Below are positions 18,083-26,272 of a stretch of DNA of 64,000 nucleotides, in pieces. The translations under genes were made by a program, and so were the position numbers. The DNA lies in assembly GCF_030506325.1 (NCBI RefSeq), contig NZ_CP120683.1, positions 6,080,501 to 6,144,500 on the forward strand, read 5' to 3'. Position 1 is the first letter of the stretch, and each line of letters starts with the position of its first letter. Under the pieces are notes generated by a model. The model did not search any database and was not told the origin of the DNA. It saw only the letters and a program-made list of their open reading frames with translations. This stretch comes from Tunicatimonas pelagia (GTDB taxonomy: Bacteria; Bacteroidota; Bacteroidia; Cytophagales; Cyclobacteriaceae).

Positions 18083-19135
18083 TTAATTTCCAGCGTAAGC
18101 CGTATGCTGGGTGAGTATACTACGGTTAATGTCTCGCACTAAAGCAGGGCCTTCGTAAATGTATCCGGTATAAATTTGAACTAAACTGGCTCCTGCCTCT
18201 AATTTTTCTAAAGCATCATTAGGACAGCCGATGCCTCCCACACCGATAATCGGTAGTTTCCCTCCTGACTTTTGATGAATGTAGCGAATTACTTCGGTAG
18301 AGCGTTGGCGAATAGCTGATCCGCTTAATCCTCCGGCTCCAATTTGCTGTAATGTTTCGGCATTGGTCTGGAGCGACTCGCGAGAGATCGTTGTATTCGT
18401 AGCAATAATGCCGTCCACCGGAACCGTTAGGCAAATTTCAATAATATCATCTAGCTGAGATTCATTTAGATCTGGCGCAATCTTGAGCAGAATTGGTTTT
18501 GGATGTTCCTTTTTTTGATTAAGCTCTTTTAGATGATTGAGTAGATTAAACAACGGTTCTTTTTCCTGAAGTTGCCGTAAGTCAGGAGTGTTGGGTGAGC
18601 TTACATTTACTGTAAAATAATCTACTAGCGGAAATAGCAACTCGAAGCACTGTTCGTAATCGTCTGTGGCATTTTCGTTAGGGGTGGTTTTATTCTTACC
18701 AATATTTCCCCCCACAATAATATCAGATTTCCGCCGGGCTAATCGTTTGGCTGCTTCGTGAATGCCCCCATTATTGAACCCCATTCGATTAATCAGGCCA
18801 CTGTCTTGAGGTAAGCGAAACAGACGAGGCTGCGGATTTCCGGCCTGCGGATGAGGTGTTAACGTACCAATCTCAACAAATCCAAAACCTAAGGCTGCCA
18901 TCTCATCAATCAGCTTAGCATCTTTATCAAATCCCGCCGCTAGCCCAACCGGATTTTTGAATTCTAAGCCAAATAAATTTTGGGTTAAGCTTGGACTATC
19001 CACTTCCAGTGCCTTCTGAAATAAAAGCCTGACCGGAGGAATTGCCATTGCTACGCGTAGTAAGCCGACGGTCACTTTGTGAGCCTGTTCTGGCTTCAGT
19101 AAAAATAGTAGAGGACGAAGAACTGATTTATACAT
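18083..19135 (-). CDS. pyrD: Dihydroorotate dehydrogenase (quinone), class 2
   Basis: The protein has 350 residues. It has the N-terminal amphipathic extension of class 2 enzymes, which bind the inner membrane and pass electrons to quinone. FMN-site motifs include [25 protein letters not shown] and [11 protein letters not shown] with the class 2 catalytic Ser; [10 protein letters not shown] and [19 protein letters not shown] close the phosphate-binding region. It catalyses the fourth step of UMP synthesis. The gene starts 3 bases after the pncB stop, so the two are co-transcribed. Confidence 0.97.
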   Translation of the reverse strand: MYKSVLRPLLFLLKPEQAHKVTVGLLRVAMAIPPVRLLFQKALEVDSPSLTQNLFGLEFKNPVGLAAGFDKDAKLIDEMAALGFGFVEIGTLTPHPQAGNPQPRLFRLPQDSGLINRMGFNNGGIHEAAKRLARRKSDIIVGGNIGKNKTTPNENATDDYEQCFELLFPLVDYFTVNVSSPNTPDLRQLQEKEPLFNLLNHLKELNQKKEHPKPILLKIAPDLNESQLDDIIEICLTVPVDGIIATNTTISRESLQTNAETLQQIGAGGLSGSAIRQRSTEVIRYIHQKSGGKLPIIGVGGIGCPNDALEKLEAGASLVQIYTGYIYEGPALVRDINRSILTQHTAYAGN

Positions 19136-19138
19136 ACG

Positions 19139-20620
19139 CTAGTCCAAATTTCGCAACTTTAAAATCAGATCGGTTTTCTTGGTAAATAGCTTCTCTTCTA
19201 AGCCTACCGGATAGCTATGAGGGTTTACAAATCGCTTTACGCCCCAGGGTAGTTCAGCCAAATTACGTAAGGTAGCACTTCGTATATCCGCTATCTTGGG
19301 TGACTCATAGGTAGCTGTTCCACCCCGAAATACGGGTACCAGTAATTCTTCAAAATCAGCCTCACCCGAATGTATAATCTTCTGGCGAGTGATATCCAAA
19401 GGGTCAATTATTTTATGCTTTTCTTCCAGCGTTTGCAAGGTATCATAAAGCATATCGGCTACTATTTGCCGCCTACTGTTTTTTTGGGTGTAAAACCGCC
19501 GTACTTGCTGAATGCCCGGGTTATTCACTTTAATAGCCTGCTCAGATAGTTTGATTTTATACTGCCACTTGCCGTCTTCTTTCAACGCAGCTAGTTTATA
19601 AACTGCCCCTAAAGCAGGTTGATCGTACGCTGTAACTAACTTGGTGCCAATGCCCCACACATCTATTTTGGCATCTTGCGTTCGTAGGCTGCTGATAATA
19701 TTCTCATCTAGATCGTTACTAGCAACAATCTTAGCATCAGGAAATCCGGCCTCATCCAACATTTTTCGGGCTTCAATACTCAAGTAGGCTAAGTCACCCG
19801 AGTCTATGCGTACTCCCAGTAGCTGTTTGCCTTTACTTTTCAGTATTTTTCCTACTTCAATCGCTTTTTTTACTCCTTCCAGCGTATTGTAGGTGTCTAC
19901 CAATAAAATGCAGTTGTTGGGCATAGCCTCAGCGTAGGCTTTAAAGGCACTCAATTCATCATCAAAAGCCATAATCCAACTGTGCGCGTGGGTTCCGCTA
20001 ACCGGGATTCCGAAGAGTTTGCCCGCTAAAACATTAGAAGTGGACGTGCCTCCGCCAATATACGCAGCCCTACTAGCGGCCAATGCTCCGTCAATACCTT
20101 GAGCGCGTCGTAATCCAAATTCTAAAACTGGTTCACCTTTGGCGGCCACATGAATTCGAGCGGCTTTGGTAGCAATAAGGGTCTGATAATTAATAATATT
20201 CAGTAGTGGCGACTCAATAAGTTGGCACTGTAGAATGGGGCCTTTCACCCGGATAAGTGGTTCGTGCGGAAATACGACTGTTCCTTCGGGAATGGCATCT
20301 ACATCGCAGGTGAACTTTAGCTCTTGAAGGTACGCTAAAAACGCTGGCTCAAACATAGGACGGCCATCTGGGCCTTCCAGAGTAGACAAATAGCTCAGGT
20401 CGGTATCGGTAAACTGAAAGCTCTGAAGCAGATCGATAACGTAGGAAAGGCCACAGTTCACGGAGAAGCCACCATTGAATGGGTTTTTCCGAAAAAACAG
20501 ATTGAAGACTCCGGTTTTCTCAGCCATACCCGTTTTCCAATAGCCATAAGCCATAGTAATCTGATAAAAATCAGTGAGCAAAGCTAAGGAGCTGGTGTAC
20601 AAGTTATTGGTTAAGTTCAT
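19139..20620 (-). CDS. pncB: Nicotinate phosphoribosyltransferase
   Basis: The protein has 493 residues. It begins with LALLTDFYQITMAYGYW, the NAPRTase signature, and has the conserved GTHAHSWIMAF segment carrying the histidine that is phosphorylated by ATP, and GVRIDSGDLAYLS from the barrel. It converts nicotinate and PRPP to NaMN in the Preiss-Handler NAD salvage route. The length and the C-terminal extension fit the bacterial/eukaryotic long form. It is followed at 3 bases by pyrD; both use or make PRPP-dependent nucleotides. Confidence 0.96.
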   Translation of the reverse strand: MNLTNNLYTSSLALLTDFYQITMAYGYWKTGMAEKTGVFNLFFRKNPFNGGFSVNCGLSYVIDLLQSFQFTDTDLSYLSTLEGPDGRPMFEPAFLAYLQELKFTCDVDAIPEGTVVFPHEPLIRVKGPILQCQLIESPLLNIINYQTLIATKAARIHVAAKGEPVLEFGLRRAQGIDGALAASRAAYIGGGTSTSNVLAGKLFGIPVSGTHAHSWIMAFDDELSAFKAYAEAMPNNCILLVDTYNTLEGVKKAIEVGKILKSKGKQLLGVRIDSGDLAYLSIEARKMLDEAGFPDAKIVASNDLDENIISSLRTQDAKIDVWGIGTKLVTAYDQPALGAVYKLAALKEDGKWQYKIKLSEQAIKVNNPGIQQVRRFYTQKNSRRQIVADMLYDTLQTLEEKHKIIDPLDITRQKIIHSGEADFEELLVPVFRGGTATYESPKIADIRSATLRNLAELPWGVKRFVNPHSYPVGLEEKLFTKKTDLILKLRNLD

Positions 20621-20681
20621 TTACCGATAAGAGGGTTGGTACGATTGCTGAATGGCTATTGGTTCGCAGCCCACGGGCATT

Positions 20682-20830
20682 GGTCAATAGTTAACAGTCC
20701 ACAGTCGATAGTCCACGGGCATTAAAAATTGAAAATTACAGACTAGAAAATAGATCATTAAATTAAAAGATGCATCTCGTTGATTTTGGAAAAAGGTGAT
20801 TTTAACTTCTGTTTTCCGTTCTCCGTCTTT
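20682..20830. repeat. Intergenic heptad-repeat mosaic, locus C
   Basis: Five TNGACYR-type heptads lie at 20682-20716 (minus-strand reading TGGACTA, TCGACTG, TGGACTG, TTAACTA, TTGACCA). They are followed by a module with the palindrome AGATGCATCT at 20768-20777. Positions 20735-20830 match the reverse complement of 49-130 in locus A, including 'GGAGAACGG' and 'TTAAAATCAC'. It fills the gap between adk and pncB. Confidence 0.8.
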
Positions 20831-20831
20831 T

Positions 20832-21419
20832 TCAACCTGCTATATTTTGTAAGCGGGCTACCGCTTCTTTGATGCGCTCGTATATGTTATCAATACTACC
20901 TACTCCGTCGATAAGCTCGTAACGCCCCTGAGTTTCGTAGTAAGTAGCTACCGGTAGCGTTTCGGTCTGGTATACCTGCAAACGCGTAGCAATTTTAGCT
21001 TTATCTTGGTCGTCGGCTCGTCCGGAGGTTTTGCCTCGCTCAACAATACGCGCAATCAATTCGTCGTCAGGAACTGATAGGGCAATCATTCCGGTAATGG
21101 GGGTTTCCTTTTGGTTAAGCAGTTCATCTAAAGCTTTTGCTTGGGGAATGGTTCGAGGAAAGCCATCGAAGATGATGCCTTGCAGGTTATTCTCTTCTCG
21201 TAGTCTATCATCTACCATATCAATCACCAACTGGTCAGGTACCAATCGGCCTTCGTCCATAAACGCCCGCGCTTTTTTGCCCAACTCAGTACCTTCGCCT
21301 AAGTGCTTACGAAACAAATCACCCGTGGAAATGTGGGTCAATCCAAATTCTTCAATCAGTTTTTGGCTTTGAGTGCCTTTCCCGGCACCCGGAGGGCCAA
21401 AAAGTACAATATTTAGCAT
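20832..21419 (-). CDS. adk: Adenylate kinase
   Basis: The protein has 195 residues, the short form without an inserted zinc LID domain. The P-loop GPPGAGKGTQS is at residues 7-17, followed by the AMP-binding ISTGDLFRKHL and IFDGFPRTIPQAKALD. The short LID contains ERGKTSGRADDQD with the two arginines that contact phosphates. It interconverts ATP, ADP and AMP in the cytosol. It is separated from hpt upstream and pncB downstream by repeat loci D and C, which split what would otherwise be a continuous nucleotide-metabolism run. Confidence 0.97.
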   Translation of the reverse strand: MLNIVLFGPPGAGKGTQSQKLIEEFGLTHISTGDLFRKHLGEGTELGKKARAFMDEGRLVPDQLVIDMVDDRLREENNLQGIIFDGFPRTIPQAKALDELLNQKETPITGMIALSVPDDELIARIVERGKTSGRADDQDKAKIATRLQVYQTETLPVATYYETQGRYELIDGVGSIDNIYERIKEAVARLQNIAG

Positions 21420-21525
21420 AGAAATATTAGTTCAAAGTACAAATACAAAAAGCAAGTTTACGACTCTTGGTTCGTATTTGAAAATTTTTTGCCGAGATGT
21501 CGATTATTAGGCTGCTGATTGTCTT

Positions 21526-21815
<290 letters not shown>

Positions 21816-22349
21816 CTACTCCCCACTACTCAATTTATAAATATCGGGTAGGTTGCGTCCGAAACCGTCGTAGTCCAGTCCGTAGCCCACCACAAAGTCA
21901 TTGGGAATATGGAAGCCTGCGTAATCAATCTCGATCGAGTGCTTGAGAGCTTCTGGCTTGAATAATAAAGTAGCAATAGAGATGCTGGCCGGATGTTGAC
22001 TGCGGAGCTGCTTTAGCAAGAACTGAATAGTGTTTCCGGAATCAACGATGTCTTCAACAATAATAAGATGCCGCCCCTCGATAGGCACCTCCAAGCCAAT
22101 AAACTCTCGATGCTCACCGGTAGATTGTAGCTGCTCGTACGACTTAACTTTCACAAAAGTAATTTCTGAAGGGATAGAAATATGCCGGGCTAAGTCAGCC
22201 ATAAATATAAAAGCACCGTTAAGTACAGCGATAAAAATTGGATCATTTCCCTTCTGATCGCGATTAATGGTTTCGGCTAATTGGATAATCTTCTCCTGAA
22301 TAGATTGCTGCGACAAGTAAGGCTCAAAGTGTAGGTCTTTAATTTGCAT
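21816..22349 (-). CDS. hpt: Hypoxanthine phosphoribosyltransferase
   Basis: The protein has 177 residues, typical for bacterial HPRT. The PRPP-binding loop LIIVEDIVDSGNTIQ is intact, and LNGAFIFMADLARH and FVVGYGLDYDGFGRNLPDIY complete the type I PRTase fold and the purine-binding site. It salvages hypoxanthine (and guanine) to IMP/GMP. It starts 15 bases after the M42-like peptidase stop on the same strand. The stop codon abuts a 72-bp heptad array. Confidence 0.96.
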   Translation of the reverse strand: MQIKDLHFEPYLSQQSIQEKIIQLAETINRDQKGNDPIFIAVLNGAFIFMADLARHISIPSEITFVKVKSYEQLQSTGEHREFIGLEVPIEGRHLIIVEDIVDSGNTIQFLLKQLRSQHPASISIATLLFKPEALKHSIEIDYAGFHIPNDFVVGYGLDYDGFGRNLPDIYKLSSGE

Positions 22350-22364
22350 GGAGAAGCTATCAGA

Positions 22365-23315
22365 TTATAAATTTTTCATTAGGTACTGGTAGAGCGCAAA
22401 CATATGCGTAGCATCGGGCCAATAGACTTTCTCCTGAGGAGTATGAGCATCAGTAACCGGAGCACCGATAAAGCACCAATTGAAAGGGTAGGGGGAAAGC
22501 TGCAATTCACGACCGTCGCTGGAGCCACTGCCCTCTACTTCTAGCTGAAAAGAAACACCCGATTCCTGCGCTAACGCTACAATCTGATTCACAAAGGCTC
22601 GCCGTGGAATATTGCGGTCGCGCAGTGAGATAACGGTTCCCTCACCGTGCGGTATGCCGTCGGTTACCCAAGTTACATCCGAGATAAGGCACTGAGAAAC
22701 TCCGTATTCTTCAAAAATAAACTTAGCCAAATAAGGTACCGATCCTCCTCCGTGTTCCTCCCAACAGCTAAAGACCAGAATGCCGTCCTCTAACGTTTCT
22801 GCTAGCTTTAGAGCATTGAGCACTCCCAGCCGGTTGTCCAGATAACAACTGTGGACATAATCGTCAGATTGTTGAAAATGGCATTCATACACTAGTTCGG
22901 TACCGCGTTCAATGCCTCTTCCAAAGTCATATTTTGCTTGCTTAGGAGAGTTTTCATCCGCCTGATCCATGTTTAGTTCGCAGAGGATCGGGCCTAGCTG
23001 ATCTTTCCCCACTAGTTTGGTGCCGGATTCAGCCTTGGGACTGCCGATAGGTACTAGTTGATCTTGATAACGAACCGTAAACCCCACCGAGTCCATATGA
23101 GCAAATACAGCGGTGCGAGGTTGGCCAAATACTAATATCAAGCAGTCTTGAAAACCATCACCCTGAATAATCTTAGGCTGACGCTGCCAACTTTCTTGCT
23201 GCTGCTGAACGTAGGCTAAGATGTACTGCTTTAGTGCCCCTTCATTTCCCGAAGGGGCTTGCACCTGACAGAGTTGCTCAAGAAGTTTCCAGTCAGAATC
23301 AAAAGGTGAAGTCAT
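22365..23315 (-). CDS. M42/M20-like metallopeptidase (aminopeptidase-like)
   Basis: The protein has 316 residues and no signal peptide. Ligands of a co-catalytic di-zinc site can be placed: His and Asp in FAHMDSVGF, Asp in CYLDNRLGV, the Glu pair in CWEEHGGGS, Asp in LISDVTWVTD and His in VTDAHTPQEKVYWPD. GSGSSDGREL is also conserved. The pattern is closest to M42 glutamyl-aminopeptidases, though shorter. It is placed between DUF3127 (28 bases upstream) and hpt (15 bases downstream), so it is in a tight operon. The substrate is unknown. Confidence 0.8.
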   Translation of the reverse strand: MTSPFDSDWKLLEQLCQVQAPSGNEGALKQYILAYVQQQQESWQRQPKIIQGDGFQDCLILVFGQPRTAVFAHMDSVGFTVRYQDQLVPIGSPKAESGTKLVGKDQLGPILCELNMDQADENSPKQAKYDFGRGIERGTELVYECHFQQSDDYVHSCYLDNRLGVLNALKLAETLEDGILVFSCWEEHGGGSVPYLAKFIFEEYGVSQCLISDVTWVTDGIPHGEGTVISLRDRNIPRRAFVNQIVALAQESGVSFQLEVEGSGSSDGRELQLSPYPFNWCFIGAPVTDAHTPQEKVYWPDATHMFALYQYLMKNL

Positions 23316-23343
23316 TTGAATGGAATAATTTCCTTAGTCAGAC

Positions 23344-23748
23344 TTAGAACGGAAGATCATCTTCCTCATCGGAGGCGGAAAGTAGATCGCCACCATTACC
23401 AGATGACGAAGCCGGAGCTGATGTTGGGGCATCGGCTGCGGGATGTGGTGCTGAGGCTGGGGCTTCAGCGGCTGCGGGCTGGATTCGCCAAGCTTGTAGT
23501 GAATTGAAGTATTTGGTGTTGCCCTGCGGGTCTACCCACTTCCGGCCCTTTAGGTTAAAGCTAACTGTAAGCTCTTGTCCTACCTGAAAATTATTGAGTA
23601 GATCGCAACGATCTTGAATACACTCAAATTTTACGAACTCTGGGTACTGGGGATTATCGGCGTATTCTACCACAAATTCGCGTTTTCGGAAGGTATCTGT
23701 CACTTGTGTGGTATCAGATAGATCAATAAGTTTTCCTTGGATTTCCAT
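23344..23748 (-). CDS. DUF3127 protein with SSB-like acidic C-terminal tip
   Basis: The protein has 134 residues. Residues 1-85 match DUF3127, an OB-fold-like domain of Bacteroidota (KREFVVEYADNPQYPEFVKF, LTVSFNLKGRKW). It is followed by an Ala/Pro/Ser-rich disordered linker and ends in SDEEDDLPF. That tip is almost the SSB consensus DDDIPF, through which single-stranded DNA-binding protein recruits repair and replication enzymes. The overall plan (OB domain, flexible linker, acidic Phe-ended tip) therefore mimics SSB. A DNA-related role is inferred, not shown. Confidence 0.82.
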   Translation of the reverse strand: MEIQGKLIDLSDTTQVTDTFRKREFVVEYADNPQYPEFVKFECIQDRCDLLNNFQVGQELTVSFNLKGRKWVDPQGNTKYFNSLQAWRIQPAAAEAPASAPHPAADAPTSAPASSSGNGGDLLSASDEEDDLPF

Positions 23749-24085
23749 AGGTATATTCGGGTTTAGTGCTTTTCAAAAGATTACAAAAATGTGGATTCAT
23801 TTTGATTTAACAAACCCGGTTGCTAATATTCGCTTTAGTTAAAATAGATGATTGAGAAAAACTAGCATGTACCGTTTCTTTAACTAATCGTGGAAACGCC
23901 TTTTAAATAAACGATCGTAAAGGAAACTAACCCTACCAAATAATCATTTTGGATAAATAAGTCCGCAATTGCGTAAAAATAGGTTCAGTTTTTGATACCT
24001 GAATAAGTGAGTTGCTTCTTGCGTGCTTGTCCAATAAGTAAACTCATTTCGCGTTAGCAAAAAACCAAGATAACTCCATTGTGTT
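23749..24085. other. Intergenic stretch without recognised feature
   Basis: This 337-base divergent region between DUF3127 and the small membrane protein gene holds no open frame with coding character, no heptad repeat and no convincing hairpin. It should contain the promoters of both divergent genes, but I could not place exact boxes. Confidence 0.5.
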
Positions 24086-24304
24086 ATGACCCTCGACTAC
24101 ATTATTCTCTTCTTTCTGTTTCTGTTAGCTCTCACATTAGTTTTGCTAAAGATTATTCGTGATGAACGACAAGGCCGCTCAAACAACGACGGCGGTTTGC
24201 CATTTGAGTGGGACGAGCCAGAGCTTGATTTGCCGCCCGGCGTTATTCTTCCATTAGGTGGGCCAGTGCGGAAACCCGACGACGATCCGGTACTAGTTTC
24301 TTAG
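24086..24304 (+). CDS. Small single-pass membrane protein
   Basis: The protein has 72 residues: one N-terminal transmembrane helix (residues 5-22, IILFFLFLLALTLVLL), a basic cytosolic flank KIIRDERQGR, then an acidic, proline-rich tail with DGGLPFEWDEPELDLPPGV. The composition and the charge arrangement are protein-like, and the frame stands alone on its strand. Similar short proteins with a helix followed by an acidic 'DGG' tail occur in other Bacteroidota, but I know no function. The last four bases overlap the end of the convergent DUF3857 gene. Confidence 0.65.
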   Translation: MTLDYIILFFLFLLALTLVLLKIIRDERQGRSNNDGGLPFEWDEPELDLPPGVILPLGGPVRKPDDDPVLVS

Positions 24305-26259
24305 GTAGCTCGGCGGAGTACCATCTGCTGTTGGTCGGCCTTCACTGCTTTCTTATAGAAATCGAGTAACTCGCGGTAAGCCTCGGCTGGAAAATTACCC
24401 TTGTTTCGCTGAAACCTTCGGATATACATGATCTTACCCTGATCTACCTGGTATTCGCTATAGTAATCTCCGAAGATTGATGAAATTTCGGTTGACTCAG
24501 GGGTAAACTCAGCGTATAGGTTTTCGGGCATTTCAATCACTACCGTATCAATCTCAGTATACGCTTGACGGAACACTACTGGATAGGCTCTTTCTTCTGT
24601 ATTTGCAGGTAAACTTTCCAATCGAGTCATAACGTTGGGGCTGAAAAACCATCGTTTGCCACTCACACTAGCGTAGTGGTCTAGTTCAATCGTCATCTCT
24701 TCCCTCGCTACCGGAAGCCGCTTCTTCGCTAACTCGTACTGAAACTGCTTCACCCGGAAGTTAGGAACCTCAATCTGCTCATAAACCGCTTGCTTCTGTT
24801 CAGTAGCATTGAGTCGGGTGATGCTGGCAATTCTATCATAAAGCTGACCGGAGTAGGTAGTATTAACTACCATGCTGCCGTTACCCGCTTCATCTAAACG
24901 CATCGCAATGGTTCTCACTTGCCGATTGTGCTGGGCCGAATAATCGGATGTCTTCACTAAATTACCTCCTTGGTCATTAACCATGAGCACATACCGATCG
25001 TTGGTAAAATCGCTTAAGTATCCGAAGGGATTAGTCTGACTGGTACACTCTAGCCAGACAGTATCTCGTTGTAGCGGCACTCCCAAAATCGCATGGTTAA
25101 ATTGCAAGCTAGGAAAGTCCGCAACTACCTGATGGGCGTAAGGGCCAGCATTCACCAGCGTATACTGCGACTGGATGCCAACTACGGCTAAAATTGATTT
25201 CATATAGTTAGAGAGGGCTTTACAGTCTCCGTAACCCAGACGGTCGACAGTAGCTGCCTCAAAAGGCTGATAGCCGCCAATACCCAACTGAATGCTGACG
25301 TAGCGAGTTTTGGATTGCATATACTCGTACAGCGTTCGGATGATCTCAGTGGTATCGCTCAATCCGGCAATTTGCTCCTTAATCTCCTGTTGGGCAGTCT
25401 GAGGAAGTTCGGTACGGCCTTCGTTTAATTGATTAACCCACTCACCAATCTTTTGCCAGCTACTTTGGTCGCCGGTGTATTCTTCGTAGCTAAACTGGTT
25501 AGGAGCCAAAAGTACTTTGGGCACCAGTGATGGTAGGTTGGGGCGCAGTTGCTCTTTACTAAGTGCTTGATGGTTGGTCAGCTCCCACTGATACCAGTGT
25601 TGATTTTCCTCCTGCCAGGTTTTAGGTTCTGAACTTTGTATGGCGTGGTACCTTAATGGCGAATCAGCCGGAGTAGCTACGGAAAAGGTGGATTTCTCAA
25701 CTGACAAATTGAAATTGCTCACGGGGTACCAATCCCGGTAATCGAGTATTCCGTCGTACTCTATCTCATAGGAATACTTTATGGTGTACGGATAGCTCGG
25801 CGAATCATAATCAAAGTACTTAACTCGATTGTCGCCAAAGATAGCGTAGGAGGAAAAGGCACTTTCATCTTTTATGTCCTTGTTCTTAACTTTCTTTACT
25901 TCTTTTCCCCGAGCATCGTATATCACACATCCAATGTTCTTTACTTTACGCTGAGGATCATACGATACCGCAAATAGTCCGAAGTGATCCCCGTTTTTAT
26001 TCAGCACCGTTACGGCCCGGCTTATTTGGTACGTAGCTTGTTCAATAGAGTGGATGATTAGCGTTTCTTGCTGATTTCTGACCACTGCATTTGCATTTTG
26101 CGTTAACTCCACCGGAATAGCTGAAACCCGATAGTCATCAGCGGCATACAAAGCCGTGCTGAAAAATACAGAGAACAGGGTTAGCAGCCGGAATCTGGTG
26201 GAAGCATCAGCGGGGCGCAACCAAACCTCGTACGTTTTTTCTTTGGTAAGTGTATACAT
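24301..26259 (-). CDS. DUF3857 and transglutaminase-like domain protein (Cys retained)
   Basis: The protein has 652 residues. An export signal lies around LLTLFSVFFSTALYAADD, preceded by a longer N-region; an internal start is possible. DUF3857 spans about 50-250. A transglutaminase-like domain follows, with the nucleophile in LGYGDCKALSNYMKSIL (about residue 346) and a His in LQFNHAILGVP. The final ~200 residues are beta-rich. It is probably periplasmic or cell-surface. It lies 13 bases downstream of a paralogue of the same architecture, suggesting tandem duplication and joint expression. Confidence 0.85.
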   Translation of the reverse strand: MYTLTKEKTYEVWLRPADASTRFRLLTLFSVFFSTALYAADDYRVSAIPVELTQNANAVVRNQQETLIIHSIEQATYQISRAVTVLNKNGDHFGLFAVSYDPQRKVKNIGCVIYDARGKEVKKVKNKDIKDESAFSSYAIFGDNRVKYFDYDSPSYPYTIKYSYEIEYDGILDYRDWYPVSNFNLSVEKSTFSVATPADSPLRYHAIQSSEPKTWQEENQHWYQWELTNHQALSKEQLRPNLPSLVPKVLLAPNQFSYEEYTGDQSSWQKIGEWVNQLNEGRTELPQTAQQEIKEQIAGLSDTTEIIRTLYEYMQSKTRYVSIQLGIGGYQPFEAATVDRLGYGDCKALSNYMKSILAVVGIQSQYTLVNAGPYAHQVVADFPSLQFNHAILGVPLQRDTVWLECTSQTNPFGYLSDFTNDRYVLMVNDQGGNLVKTSDYSAQHNRQVRTIAMRLDEAGNGSMVVNTTYSGQLYDRIASITRLNATEQKQAVYEQIEVPNFRVKQFQYELAKKRLPVAREEMTIELDHYASVSGKRWFFSPNVMTRLESLPANTEERAYPVVFRQAYTEIDTVVIEMPENLYAEFTPESTEISSIFGDYYSEYQVDQGKIMYIRRFQRNKGNFPAEAYRELLDFYKKAVKADQQQMVLRRAT

Positions 26260-26272
26260 ACGTAACTGTAAA

